Assembly (NCBI GenBank): GCA_016198545.1 | Contig: JACQIJ010000146.1 | Span: forward strand, 1 to 18,303 | Length of the DNA: 18,303 nt | Reading direction: 5' to 3' | Source: Pseudomonadota bacterium | GTDB taxonomy: Bacteria; Pseudomonadota; Alphaproteobacteria; Micavibrionales; Micavibrionaceae | In this document: positions 7,200 to 13,275 of the stretch, piece after piece | Layout of the letters: each line of letters opens with the position of its first letter | Numbering within the stretch: position 1 is the first letter of the stretch | Program-made: the position numbers and the translations under genes | The notes under the pieces: model-generated | Databases searched by the model: none | What the model saw: the letters and a program-made list of their open reading frames with translations, nothing else | Told to the model about the DNA's origin: nothing

Positions 7200-7239
7200 A
7201 TTTTGGAAATTTCAGGAAGTGAGATGGGATCGCCTGAGC

Positions 7240-7755
7240 ATGCCTGTCATAGCCGAACGCCCGGTGATTGCCGATGAAGATATCGAAGTCCTGCGCGGAA
7301 TCAATGAAGTCGTGCAGATGGGGCACTTCCCGCCCATCATCGGGGAAGCGCAGACCCGCTACATGCTGGACACGCTGTTCACGCCCGAACGAATCCGCAA
7401 AAATATGGCCGATGGAGAGAAGTTCTTTATTCTCGATGCAATGCCGGGACACAAGGAGGCGGGGTATTTCTCCTATATCCTCAAGCTGGGTGAAAGCAAA
7501 ATAAAACTCAGCCGCGTTTTCGTAAAGGAGGCCGCGCGCGGCATCGGGCTTTTCAACCATGCCTTCAACTACATCGCGCGCGCCGGGAGCGAAAACGGCG
7601 CACATGCGATGTATCTGACGGTCAATAGGAACAACGCTCCTGCCATCGCCGCGTATGAGGCGAAAGGATTCGTCAAAACCGGCGAAGCCCGGTTCGATAT
7701 TGGAGGCGGATTCATAATGGACGACTTTATTTTCGAATATAATCTTGGAAAATGA
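7240..7755 (+). CDS. GNAT-family N-acetyltransferase
   Basis: Acetyltransferase of the Gcn5-related fold; the substrate cannot be read from sequence. The 171-residue product contains the acetyl-CoA region at about 91-113 (SRVFVKEAARGIGLFNHAF) with a degenerate pyrophosphate loop: AARGIG has Ala where Gln/Arg usually begins the motif. The clear motif B, LTVNRNNAPAIAAYEAKGF, follows at about 126-144. ATG 7240 is chosen because it is the first ATG in this frame after the tRNA; GTG 7219 would add seven residues. The ribosome-binding site is poor: GGGAT 7225-7229, or AGGA 7214-7217 for the GTG. The stop overlaps the cutA start (ATGA), so the two are co-translated, and both may be co-transcribed with the tRNA. 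Confidence 0.85.
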   Translation: MPVIAERPVIADEDIEVLRGINEVVQMGHFPPIIGEAQTRYMLDTLFTPERIRKNMADGEKFFILDAMPGHKEAGYFSYILKLGESKIKLSRVFVKEAARGIGLFNHAFNYIARAGSENGAHAMYLTVNRNNAPAIAAYEAKGFVKTGEARFDIGGGFIMDDFIFEYNLGK

Positions 7756-8075
7756 CGGACGTTTGTATCATTATCTACATGACCGCACCCACGGCGGAGG
7801 AGGCCGAAAGGATCTCCGCCGCGCTGCTGGACGAAAATCTTGTCGCCTGCGCAAATATCTTCCCGCCGCACACGGCACTGTACCGCTGGAAAGGTAATAT
7901 GGAACGCGGGCAGGAGGTCGCCGTCATCATGAAAACGCGCGCAGCGCTGTTTGATAAGGCAAAGGAAACGATCGTCCGGCTGCACAGCTATGAATGCCCA
8001 TGCATCGTATCCTGGCCTATCGAAAAAGGTCATGCTCCATTTCTGGAATGGATTAAGGAAGAAACGGTCGTCTGA
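7752..8075 (+). CDS. cutA: CutA1-family divalent cation tolerance protein
   Basis: Small trimeric protein related in fold to PII signalling proteins. In E. coli it was named for copper tolerance, but its real role is unsettled. The 107-residue product has the family blocks: ERISAALLDENLVACANIFP (18-37), ALYRWKG, VAVIMKTRAALFDK and HSYECPCIVSWPIEKGHAPF followed by LEWI. The usual HPYE/VPEI segment is present as HSYECPCI, with two cysteines close together, which could matter for metal binding. The start overlaps the GNAT stop by four bases. A short hairpin straddles the stop codon. Confidence 0.93.
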   Translation: MTDVCIIIYMTAPTAEEAERISAALLDENLVACANIFPPHTALYRWKGNMERGQEVAVIMKTRAALFDKAKETIVRLHSYECPCIVSWPIEKGHAPFLEWIKEETVV

Positions 8076-8079
8076 CCGT
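8064..8079. terminator. Weak, possibly bidirectional terminator between cutA and the minus-strand gene
   Basis: ACGGTC (8064-8069) and GACCGT (8074-8079) pair perfectly around GTCT and overlap the cutA stop. On the plus strand no T-run follows. On the minus strand the stem is followed by TTTCTTCC, so it may better serve the convergent minus-strand gene ending at 8128. Confidence 0.35.
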
Positions 8080-8127
8080 CCTTACGGCAACTCGCATCGC
8101 GCCGCGTTTTTATCCGAATAAGAAATT

Positions 8128-9321
8128 TCAGGGAGGCGGGGGGCAGCCGAATTTCGCGGCCGTGTACAAAAGGCTGTCATTCCCGGCCGGTTTCAGGGAA
8201 ATGCCGGTGCGGTATTCAACAGTTTCCTGAACGGCGGTAATCAACTCATCAAATGTCTTCTGAAGCTTTGGATTGGCCGCAACCCGCGGCGCTTCCATAT
8301 CCGCAGGGGTCAGTCCGGCCGCCTGCGCTTTCCACAACGCATCTACAATCGCCTGAATCTTTTTCGGTTCCGCAACTTCGTCTATAAATTTGTTTGTCGC
8401 CTCAGCCCAAAGCTCATTGAAGTAATTGTCGAATTCGGACTTAATCATCGGCGTGTTTTCCCGCATCGCGTGCACCCATGCGCGATCCATATTACGGACA
8501 GCGTCAAGCGCCTCCTGATTCGCCACGCTAAAAGGGGTATCTGAAATTGTCTGGTAGAAAATGCTGCTGCCCTTTGTATAACGGTCCGGGTCGGCCATTA
8601 CTTTTTCAAACGCGCCGTTAACTATTGAATTGATTTCAGACTCATCCTTAAGCGCGCTGAAAGATCCAATATTAAATTTTATGGATTGCCCCATTTCAGC
8701 AACCAGCTTTTTAAAAATATAGGAGTCGGGATAGGAAGCGACCAACCGTCTCCTGACGCGCCATTCGTCATCCATTTCCTGGAACAGGCCTGTGACATTG
8801 CTTTGATCGATCAGAATTGCGCGGTACTTTTCGCCTCTTTCAGCGATAACCTGCCTGAAAGCGTCTGTAAACGGCATTGAGGGGGGGAGAGAATACCCTG
8901 CCTGCTTCTCCATCGCTTGCCAAAACTGATCGCTCTTTGGACCGAGCGCAAGCTTAAGGTCTTCTTCATAAAGTTCTTTCATGCGCCCCATCAGGATGGC
9001 GGGCGTACGCGGGTTGTCCTGACTGTTTTTGATATCGATATGCTTTTTGGTCATGACGGCTTTTAGTTCTTCAAATTCCTTAGGACGCTGCCGCGTGAAA
9101 TCCGTAACGCTGTAAAGAAATGAAACGCCTATGGAGGCATAATGCTTGCCGCCGGCAAGGCAAGCATCGGATTGAGGAAAAGTTCCTATGGATTTCTCAA
9201 AATGATCATAGCTTTCGCGCTTCCTGGCATCTTCCTGCGGCAGAGCCAGAGCCGCTTGCGCGCCCAGAACGAAACCCAACCCCGCCGCCGTTGCGATTGA
9301 TTTCAGCCAGCCATTTTTCAT
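8128..9321 (-). CDS. Exported protein of unknown family (397 aa)
   Basis: I do not recognise this protein. Residues 1-26 form a Sec signal peptide (MKNGWLKSIA, a hydrophobic core, then AQAALA), so the mature product should be periplasmic or secreted. The mature chain looks mostly alpha-helical and strongly charged, with no transmembrane segment and no repeats. Only two cysteines remain, Cys54 (SDACLAGGKH) and Cys393 in the terminal KFGCPPPP, so a disulfide tying the two ends together is possible. AGGGAG lies about eight bases before the ATG, so the start is well supported. Codon use matches neighbouring genes, although GC content is somewhat lower. It is separated from upstream metY by a strong hairpin, so it is probably transcribed on its own or by leaky read-through. 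Confidence 0.85.
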   Translation of the reverse strand: MKNGWLKSIATAAGLGFVLGAQAALALPQEDARKRESYDHFEKSIGTFPQSDACLAGGKHYASIGVSFLYSVTDFTRQRPKEFEELKAVMTKKHIDIKNSQDNPRTPAILMGRMKELYEEDLKLALGPKSDQFWQAMEKQAGYSLPPSMPFTDAFRQVIAERGEKYRAILIDQSNVTGLFQEMDDEWRVRRRLVASYPDSYIFKKLVAEMGQSIKFNIGSFSALKDESEINSIVNGAFEKVMADPDRYTKGSSIFYQTISDTPFSVANQEALDAVRNMDRAWVHAMRENTPMIKSEFDNYFNELWAEATNKFIDEVAEPKKIQAIVDALWKAQAAGLTPADMEAPRVAANPKLQKTFDELITAVQETVEYRTGISLKPAGNDSLLYTAAKFGCPPPP

Positions 9322-9377
9322 CCGGTATCTCCCTGCTATTTTTCTTAATAATTACGAAACCCTAGCATCGGAGGCAC

Positions 9378-9420
9378 AGGCACGGCAATAAATAATTTTG
9401 ATAACTTTATTGCCGTGCCT
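9378..9420 (-). terminator. 15-bp perfect hairpin after metY
   Basis: AGGCACGGCAATAAA (9378-9392) pairs with TTTATTGCCGTGCCT (9406-9420) without mismatch around a 13-base AT-rich loop. It begins six bases after the metY stop and lies 56 bases before the next minus-strand gene. No T-run follows on the minus strand, so it is not a textbook intrinsic terminator. It could act as one, as an mRNA 3' stabiliser, or as an inserted repeat. Confidence 0.6.
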
Positions 9421-9426
9421 TGAATA

Positions 9427-10737
9427 CTACGCCGCCTGCGCCCTGGCTGCGCCCAGCGCCTGTTCGAGATCCGCGATAAGGTCTTCCGGATTCTCGATGC
9501 CCACGGAAATGCGGATGACGTCCGGTCCGCAACCCGCGGCAATTTTCTGATCGTCGGTCAGCTGGGAATGCGTCGTGGAGGCAGGATGGATGATAAGGCT
9601 CTTGGCATCGCCTAAATTGGCAAGATGCTTGAAAATCTTGACGCTCTCGACAAGACGCACTGCCGCATCGAAGCCACCCCTGACCCCGAAGGAGAAGAGG
9701 GAGCTGCACATTCCGCCGCGCATATATTTCTGTCCCATCTTGTAACAGGGGTGGTCTTTCAGCCCGGCGTAGCTGACCCATGCTACGTGCTTGTGGCCCT
9801 CGAGGAACTCGGCGACCTTGAGTGCGTTCCTGCTGTGCGCCTCCATCCGCAGATGCAGAGTTTCAAGTCCCAGTATCGTCAGATAGGCGTTCATAGGCTG
9901 CTGCTGCATGCCCAGATCGCGCAGGCCCACGGCATGGTTATGCACGGCAAACGGCGCATCGGCGAAGTCGCGGGCGAAAACGATCCCGCGGTAGCCGTGC
10001 GTATCTCCGCACAGGGCAGGATATCTGTCCTTGCGCTTCATCCAGTTGAAACTGCCACCATCGACAACGGAACCGCCCATAGCATTGCCAAAACCAGACA
10101 GGTATTTGGTCGTGGAATGCGTGATAATCGATGCGCCGTATTCAAGCGGCCGGCACAAATACGGCGTGGCCGACGTATTGTCCACAACAAGGGGAATACC
10201 CGCGCCTTCGGCTATGCGCGCTATGGGCTCAATGTCTGTGATGAATCCTTCCGGATTGGAAAGACTCTCTACAAAGATGAATTTTGTTTTTTCGGTGATG
10301 GCTTTCTTAAAATTATCGGGTTGCGTGGGGTCGACGAAATTGCACTTCCACCCGAAAGCGCGCGAAAAACTGTCCCGGAACTGACCCATCGACCCGCCAT
10401 ACAGTTTGCGTGAAGCGACAAAATCGTCCCCGGCCACCATCATCGTGCTCGCCATCAACATGTTCGCCGCCAGCCCCGATGCCGTACAGGTTGCCCCCAT
10501 GCCACCTTCCAGCGCGGCCAGCTTTTCCTCCAGCGCGCTTACCGTAGGATTGGTCAGGCGGGAATAAATGAAGCCCTTTTCCTTGAGGGTAAAGACGTTA
10601 GCGGCCTGGTCCGTATCCCTGAAAACAAAGGAGGTAGACTGCACGATGGGCGGGCTGCTGGCGCCTGAAGCCGGATCGGGCCTTTCTCCGGCATGAACCG
10701 CAAGTGTTTCAAACTTAAGAGCTTTATTTTGTTTCAT
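9427..10737 (-). CDS. metY: O-acetylhomoserine sulfhydrylase (PLP-dependent)
   Basis: Cytoplasmic enzyme of methionine synthesis that joins O-acetylhomoserine and sulfide to give homocysteine. It belongs to the Cys/Met-metabolism PLP family. The 436-residue product has the PLP lysine at 211 in THSTTKYLSGFG, the ring-binding Asp187 in PLVVDNTSATPY, YSRLTNPT (58-65) and the C-terminal SLIIHPASTTHSQL. The extra segment around GGSFNWMKRKDRYPALCGD and the length above 425 residues favour MetY over the shorter O-succinylhomoserine enzyme MetZ, but substrate choice is not proven. The start has only a weak ribosome-binding site (GGGATGG, about seven bases upstream). Its promoter probably overlaps the palindrome at 10758-10771, shared with rplM. 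hom lies in the same window but far away. Confidence 0.92.
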   Translation of the reverse strand: MKQNKALKFETLAVHAGERPDPASGASSPPIVQSTSFVFRDTDQAANVFTLKEKGFIYSRLTNPTVSALEEKLAALEGGMGATCTASGLAANMLMASTMMVAGDDFVASRKLYGGSMGQFRDSFSRAFGWKCNFVDPTQPDNFKKAITEKTKFIFVESLSNPEGFITDIEPIARIAEGAGIPLVVDNTSATPYLCRPLEYGASIITHSTTKYLSGFGNAMGGSVVDGGSFNWMKRKDRYPALCGDTHGYRGIVFARDFADAPFAVHNHAVGLRDLGMQQQPMNAYLTILGLETLHLRMEAHSRNALKVAEFLEGHKHVAWVSYAGLKDHPCYKMGQKYMRGGMCSSLFSFGVRGGFDAAVRLVESVKIFKHLANLGDAKSLIIHPASTTHSQLTDDQKIAAGCGPDVIRISVGIENPEDLIADLEQALGAARAQAA

Positions 10738-10757
10738 TTTTCAACCATCCCAAAAAA

Positions 10758-10771
10758 GGTATTATAATACC
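10758..10771. promoter_or_regulatory. Palindrome with TATAAT on both strands between metY and rplM
   Basis: GGTATTATAATACC is a perfect 14-base palindrome. Each strand contains TATAAT (10763-10768 on plus), an exact -10 box. On plus, TTCAAC (10740-10745) lies 17 bases upstream; on minus, AACAGG lies 17 bases upstream; both are poor -35 boxes. A shared back-to-back promoter, a repressor operator, or both are possible. Confidence 0.5.
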
Positions 10772-10812
10772 ACCTTGTAGAGTCCTGTTTCTTAAAGATT
10801 TTCTTATCATTT

Positions 10813-10894
10813 TTGTTGACAGAAGGGGTGCCGTAAGGCATAAACCCCGTGTTCAACAACAAGGCTGGCTAAAGTTAGCCTTCAGAGAAGGTGG
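10813..10894 (+). promoter_or_regulatory. Candidate structured 5' leader of the rplM-rpsI operon
   Basis: Three stacked inverted repeats are present. Outer: TTGTTGA (10813-10819) with TCAACAA (10853-10859). Middle: GGGGT (10825-10829) with ACCCC (10844-10848), enclosing GCC/GGC (10830-10832, 10837-10839) around GTAA. A second hairpin starts two bases later: AAGGCTGGC (10861-10869) with GTTAGCCTT (10874-10882), nine pairs including two G-T, loop TAAA. A third, CCTTC (10879-10883) with GAAGG (10887-10891), would cover the Shine-Dalgarno and excludes the second. E. coli L13 is known to repress its own operon at the mRNA level, and L13 leaders are known in Firmicutes. That this leader does the same is inference. 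The full leader requires transcription from the upstream TATAAT at 10763. Confidence 0.45.
10816..10844 (+). promoter_or_regulatory. Alternative rplM promoter
   Basis: An exact TTGACA (10816-10821) is followed after 17 bases by CATAAA (10839-10844), which matches four of six -10 bases. Transcription would begin near 10851, giving a leader of about 49 bases. The same bases take part in the inverted repeats at 10813-10859, so the promoter and RNA-structure readings compete. Confidence 0.5.
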
Positions 10895-10899
10895 AAGCA

Positions 10900-11358
10900 A
10901 TGAAAACTTATTCCGCAAAGCCGAAGGACGTAGAGAACAAATGGCTTGTCGTAGACGCCGAGGGCGTGTCCCTGGGCCGTCTGGCCGGCCAGATTGCCCT
11001 GCGCCTGCGCGGCAAGCACAAACCGCAATACACGCCGCACATTGACTGCGGCGATAACATCGTTGTCATCAACGCCGAAAAGGTACGCCTGACGGGCCGC
11101 AAGGCGGAACAGGACATCTTCTACTGGCACACTGGATACCCCGGCGGCATCAAGCAGCGCACGAAAGGACAAATCCTGAAAGGGAAGCACCCTGAGCGCG
11201 TTATTGAAAAAGCCGTCGAGCGCATGATGCCCGAAGGCCCGATGGGTGCGGCCATGTTGCGTAAGCTGCACGTATATCCCGGCGATGCCCATCCTCATAC
11301 AGCGCAAAAGCCGGAAAAACTGGATATCGCCGCCCTGAACCCGAAGAACAAGAGGTAA
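10900..11358 (+). CDS. rplM: 50S ribosomal protein uL13
   Basis: Large-subunit ribosomal protein that binds 23S rRNA early in assembly. The 152-residue product has the normal family length (about 140-155) and motifs: WLVVDAEGVSLGRLAGQIA, RGKHKPQYTPHIDCGDNIVV, KGKHPERVIEKAVERMMPEG, and KLHVYPGDAHPHTAQKPE. ATG 10900 is chosen because AAGGTGG (10888-10894) is five bases upstream; the in-frame GTG at 10891 lies inside that motif. rpsI follows after six bases. The upstream leader may regulate translation through its alternative hairpins. Confidence 0.97.
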   Translation: MKTYSAKPKDVENKWLVVDAEGVSLGRLAGQIALRLRGKHKPQYTPHIDCGDNIVVINAEKVRLTGRKAEQDIFYWHTGYPGGIKQRTKGQILKGKHPERVIEKAVERMMPEGPMGAAMLRKLHVYPGDAHPHTAQKPEKLDIAALNPKNKR

Positions 11359-11364
11359 TCTCAC

Positions 11365-11952
11365 ATGGCTCCGAAAAAAGGCAAAGATAAAGACAAGACA
11401 ACCCAACCCGAAGTGAAAATCGAGCGCAAAGCTTCGCGCGCGAAGAAAAAGGAAGAAGCGGTCACGGATCTGAAAGATCTCGGATCCGCTGTTCAGGCGC
11501 AGGAAAACGCCGCGGAAGAAAAAACGGTCGAAACGCCCAAAGAGCGCGTCAAAACAGTGGACGAGTTCGGTCGCGCCTATGCAACCGGCCGCCGTAAAGA
11601 CGCTGTCGCCCGCGTATGGCTGAAACCCGGCCGCGGCAAGGTTACCGTCAACGGACGCGATCAGGAAGTTTATTTCGCGCGCCAGACGCAACGTCTCATC
11701 CTGAACCAGCCGTTCCTGATCTCCAACCGCATGGGCCAATTCGACGTGGTCTGCACGGTCAAGGGCGGAGGGCTGTCCGGCCAGGCCGGTGCCGTGCGTC
11801 ACGCCATCTCCCGCGCGCTGCAGAACTTCGAACCGGAATTGCGCAGCCCGCTGAAGAAAGCAGGCATGCTGACCCGCGACCCTCGCGCGGTCGAACGGAA
11901 AAAGGTCGGCCGTCACAAGGCCCGCCGTTCCAAGCAATGGGCAAAACGTTAA
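11365..11952 (+). CDS. rpsI: 30S ribosomal protein uS9 with long charged N-terminal extension
   Basis: Small-subunit ribosomal protein whose C-terminal tail reaches the P-site tRNA. The core starts at about residue 72 (YATGRRKDAVARVWLKPGRG) and continues with FVVCTVKGGG-like FDVVCTVKGGGLSGQAGA and the basic tail KARRSKQWAKR, which keeps the terminal Lys-Arg. The core of about 124 residues matches bacterial uS9. The first 70 residues are an added Lys/Glu/Ala-rich, probably disordered or coiled-coil segment (PKKGKDKDK, RAKKKEEA, NAAEEKTVETPKERVK). ATG 11365 is six bases after rplM and is preceded by AGAGG about nine bases away, so the extension is probably real. Extended uS9 is common in alphaproteobacteria. 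A strong terminator follows. Confidence 0.96.
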   Translation: MAPKKGKDKDKTTQPEVKIERKASRAKKKEEAVTDLKDLGSAVQAQENAAEEKTVETPKERVKTVDEFGRAYATGRRKDAVARVWLKPGRGKVTVNGRDQEVYFARQTQRLILNQPFLISNRMGQFDVVCTVKGGGLSGQAGAVRHAISRALQNFEPELRSPLKKAGMLTRDPRAVERKKVGRHKARRSKQWAKR

Positions 11953-11977
11953 TCTGCCGTTATTGGGACAAGAATAC

Positions 11978-12007
11978 AAAACACCCTGCATCGCAGGGTG
12001 TTTTTTT
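11978..12007. terminator. Intrinsic terminator of rplM-rpsI, probably bidirectional
   Basis: ACACCCTGC (11981-11989) pairs with GCAGGGTGT (11993-12001) around ATC. The stem is flanked by AAA on the left and followed by TTTTTTT (12001-12007). It lies between the convergent rpsI and the minus-strand gene ending at 12035. The A-run on the left gives a short U-tract to minus-strand transcripts too. Confidence 0.92.
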
Positions 12008-12034
12008 ATCTGATGTCTTCCGGCTTTTGAAAAC

Positions 12035-12559
12035 TTACTTGCACAGAAGCGACGATTTTTCAGCCGGAACAGGCACCAGGTTGGGATGAAATTCTACGTC
12101 CGCGCCTATGACCTCCCGCGCATCCAGATTGAAAGCATGTTTTTCAACCATCAAAGCCCCCAGAAAATTCCCCAGTTCCTGCGTGGAGGGAACGGCCAGC
12201 GGCTGCTTCTTTTCATACACATCCTTCCACTGGGCCAGCGTGGCGGCATCGTACTGCGCAATCCACGCATCAAGCGGCTCGCCCATCGCTTTTGCAATGG
12301 TTTTGCTGTAAAGTACGGTCAGCTTTGCCGCCTTTTCTTCCGTCGCCTGTTCGCCGGGGCGATCAAGAAGGATGGCCGTCTGGAGGGTGACGAGGCGCTT
12401 GTCCTTGGAGCATGTATAGTGCGACAACTCGAACCCGTAACCGCCTTCCACAGGCCTGACCTTCACGACATCATCCATGCTTTCGGGCATATCTCCGGCA
12501 AGGGCGATGGTTGCGCCTAACAAAAGCGGGGCAACGGCGGTAAAAAAAGATTTTTTCAT
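12035..12559 (-). CDS. Small exported protein of unknown family (174 aa)
   Basis: I do not recognise the family. Residues 1-21 (MKKSFFTAVAPLLLGATIALA) form a clear Sec signal peptide with cleavage before GDMPES. The mature protein of about 153 residues has no further membrane segment. Cys50 (SHYTCSKDKR) and Cys173 (SSLLCK, next to the end) could form a disulfide. The segment from about 77 to 155 looks helical and charged (EEKAAKLTVLYSKTIAKAM, LAQWKDVYEKKQ). AAGGAGA lies five bases before the ATG, a strong site. It shares its upstream region with the divergent carbonic anhydrase gene and converges on rpsI. A single-gene transcript is likely. Confidence 0.83.
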   Translation of the reverse strand: MKKSFFTAVAPLLLGATIALAGDMPESMDDVVKVRPVEGGYGFELSHYTCSKDKRLVTLQTAILLDRPGEQATEEKAAKLTVLYSKTIAKAMGEPLDAWIAQYDAATLAQWKDVYEKKQPLAVPSTQELGNFLGALMVEKHAFNLDAREVIGADVEFHPNLVPVPAEKSSLLCK

Positions 12560-12654
12560 TTGATCTCCTTGGATGATTGTGAATCTGCTTTGTTATAGCG
12601 GAGCGCTCTTTTTTACGTCAAGAAAATTAGATTTTTATACATAATATTAAACTA

Positions 12655-12683
12655 TTGTATCGATAGTATCCGGATGCTATAGA
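12655..12683 (+). promoter_or_regulatory. Candidate promoter with operator-like palindrome before the carbonic anhydrase gene
   Basis: TTGTAT (12655-12660) and TATAGA (12678-12683) are 17 bases apart. Most of the spacer is an 18-base palindrome (12663-12680), ATAGTATCC against GGATGCTAT, with one mismatched pair in nine. A dyad inside a promoter spacer suggests a bound regulator. The hexamers are only moderate matches. The surrounding 12600-12660 stretch is strongly AT-rich. Confidence 0.35.
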
Positions 12684-12733
12684 CAAAACTCCCTTTCCCG
12701 TTCATCGGAGGGGAGGAAAGAGGTAAAGGACTT

Positions 12734-13246
12734 ATGGCGTTAATACGCTCCTATAAGAAGATATCGCCGCGGATTGACGCATCGGCATTCATAGCCGAAA
12801 ACGCAGCCGTGATAGGGGATGTGCATGTAGGGGCGGGGAGCAGCGTCTGGTTCGGCTGCACGCTTCGCGGCGATGTCGCGGGGATCCGTATCGGCGCACG
12901 CAGCAATATCCAGGACCATACCATCATCCATGAATCCTCGAAACCGATCCCGACGACTATCGGCGACGATGTGACGGTCGGACATGCCTGCCTGCTTCAT
13001 GCCTGTACGGTTGGCGACGGCGCGTTCATCGGGATGCAGGCCTGCGTGATGGATGGTGCAGTGGTGGAGGCCGGGGCGATGCTCGCCGCGGGCGCGCTGC
13101 TGACGCCGGGAAAGATAGTGCCTTCGGGGCAGCTCTGGGGCGGCAGCCCGGCGAAATTCATGCGCGCGCTGACCGATGAGGACAGGGAACACATGCGCTG
13201 GTCGGCGGCGCATTACGTTGATCTGGCCGGGGATTATAAAGTTTAG
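12734..13246 (+). CDS. Gamma-class carbonic anhydrase homologue (left-handed beta-helix protein)
   Basis: Trimeric left-handed beta-helix protein of the gamma-carbonic anhydrase/YrdA/PaaY group; related proteins hydrate CO2 or act in unrelated roles. The 170-residue product shows hexapeptide-repeat periodicity from about 20 to 135 (AVIGDVHVGAGSSVWFGCTL, then IRIGARSNIQDH). The three zinc histidines are His62, His84 and His89, with spacings of 22 and 5 as in short gamma enzymes. Arg45 and Asp47 in LRGD and Gln60 match the conserved catalytic/interface residues. The acidic loop with the proton-shuttle glutamate of archaeal Cam is absent, as in other short members, so activity is uncertain. AAAGGA (12725-12730) is close, three bases from the ATG, within a long purine-rich tract. 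Confidence 0.93.
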   Translation: MALIRSYKKISPRIDASAFIAENAAVIGDVHVGAGSSVWFGCTLRGDVAGIRIGARSNIQDHTIIHESSKPIPTTIGDDVTVGHACLLHACTVGDGAFIGMQACVMDGAVVEAGAMLAAGALLTPGKIVPSGQLWGGSPAKFMRALTDEDREHMRWSAAHYVDLAGDYKV

Positions 13247-13271
13247 CCGTTGCGCACAACGGCATCCTTTT
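13247..13271. terminator. Probable terminator between convergent carbonic anhydrase and phaC genes
   Basis: CCGTTG (13247-13252) and CAACGG (13257-13262) pair perfectly around CGCA directly after the stop codon, followed by CATCCTTTT. The T-run is short and displaced, so termination may be weak. Confidence 0.45.
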
Positions 13272-13275
13272 AACC

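Noticed and set aside
7054..7239. GNAT reading frame beginning upstream of the tRNA
   Set aside because: The frame passes through tRNA-Pro, so the upstream part is not coding.
7224..7277. 17-codon frame MGSPEH... between the tRNA and the GNAT gene, as a leader peptide
   Set aside because: It is very short, overlaps the GNAT start in another frame and has no proline or regulatory pattern.
9625..10413. 262-codon plus-strand frame inside metY
   Set aside because: Antisense shadow of an intact PLP enzyme with no ribosome-binding site or domain.
10882..11991. 369-codon minus-strand frame opposite rplM-rpsI
   Set aside because: It runs across two certain ribosomal-protein genes and their intergenic gap, and has no recognisable domain.
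12663..12680. Dyad before the carbonic anhydrase gene as a terminator
   Set aside because: No T-run follows, and it lies upstream of a gene within a promoter-like region.
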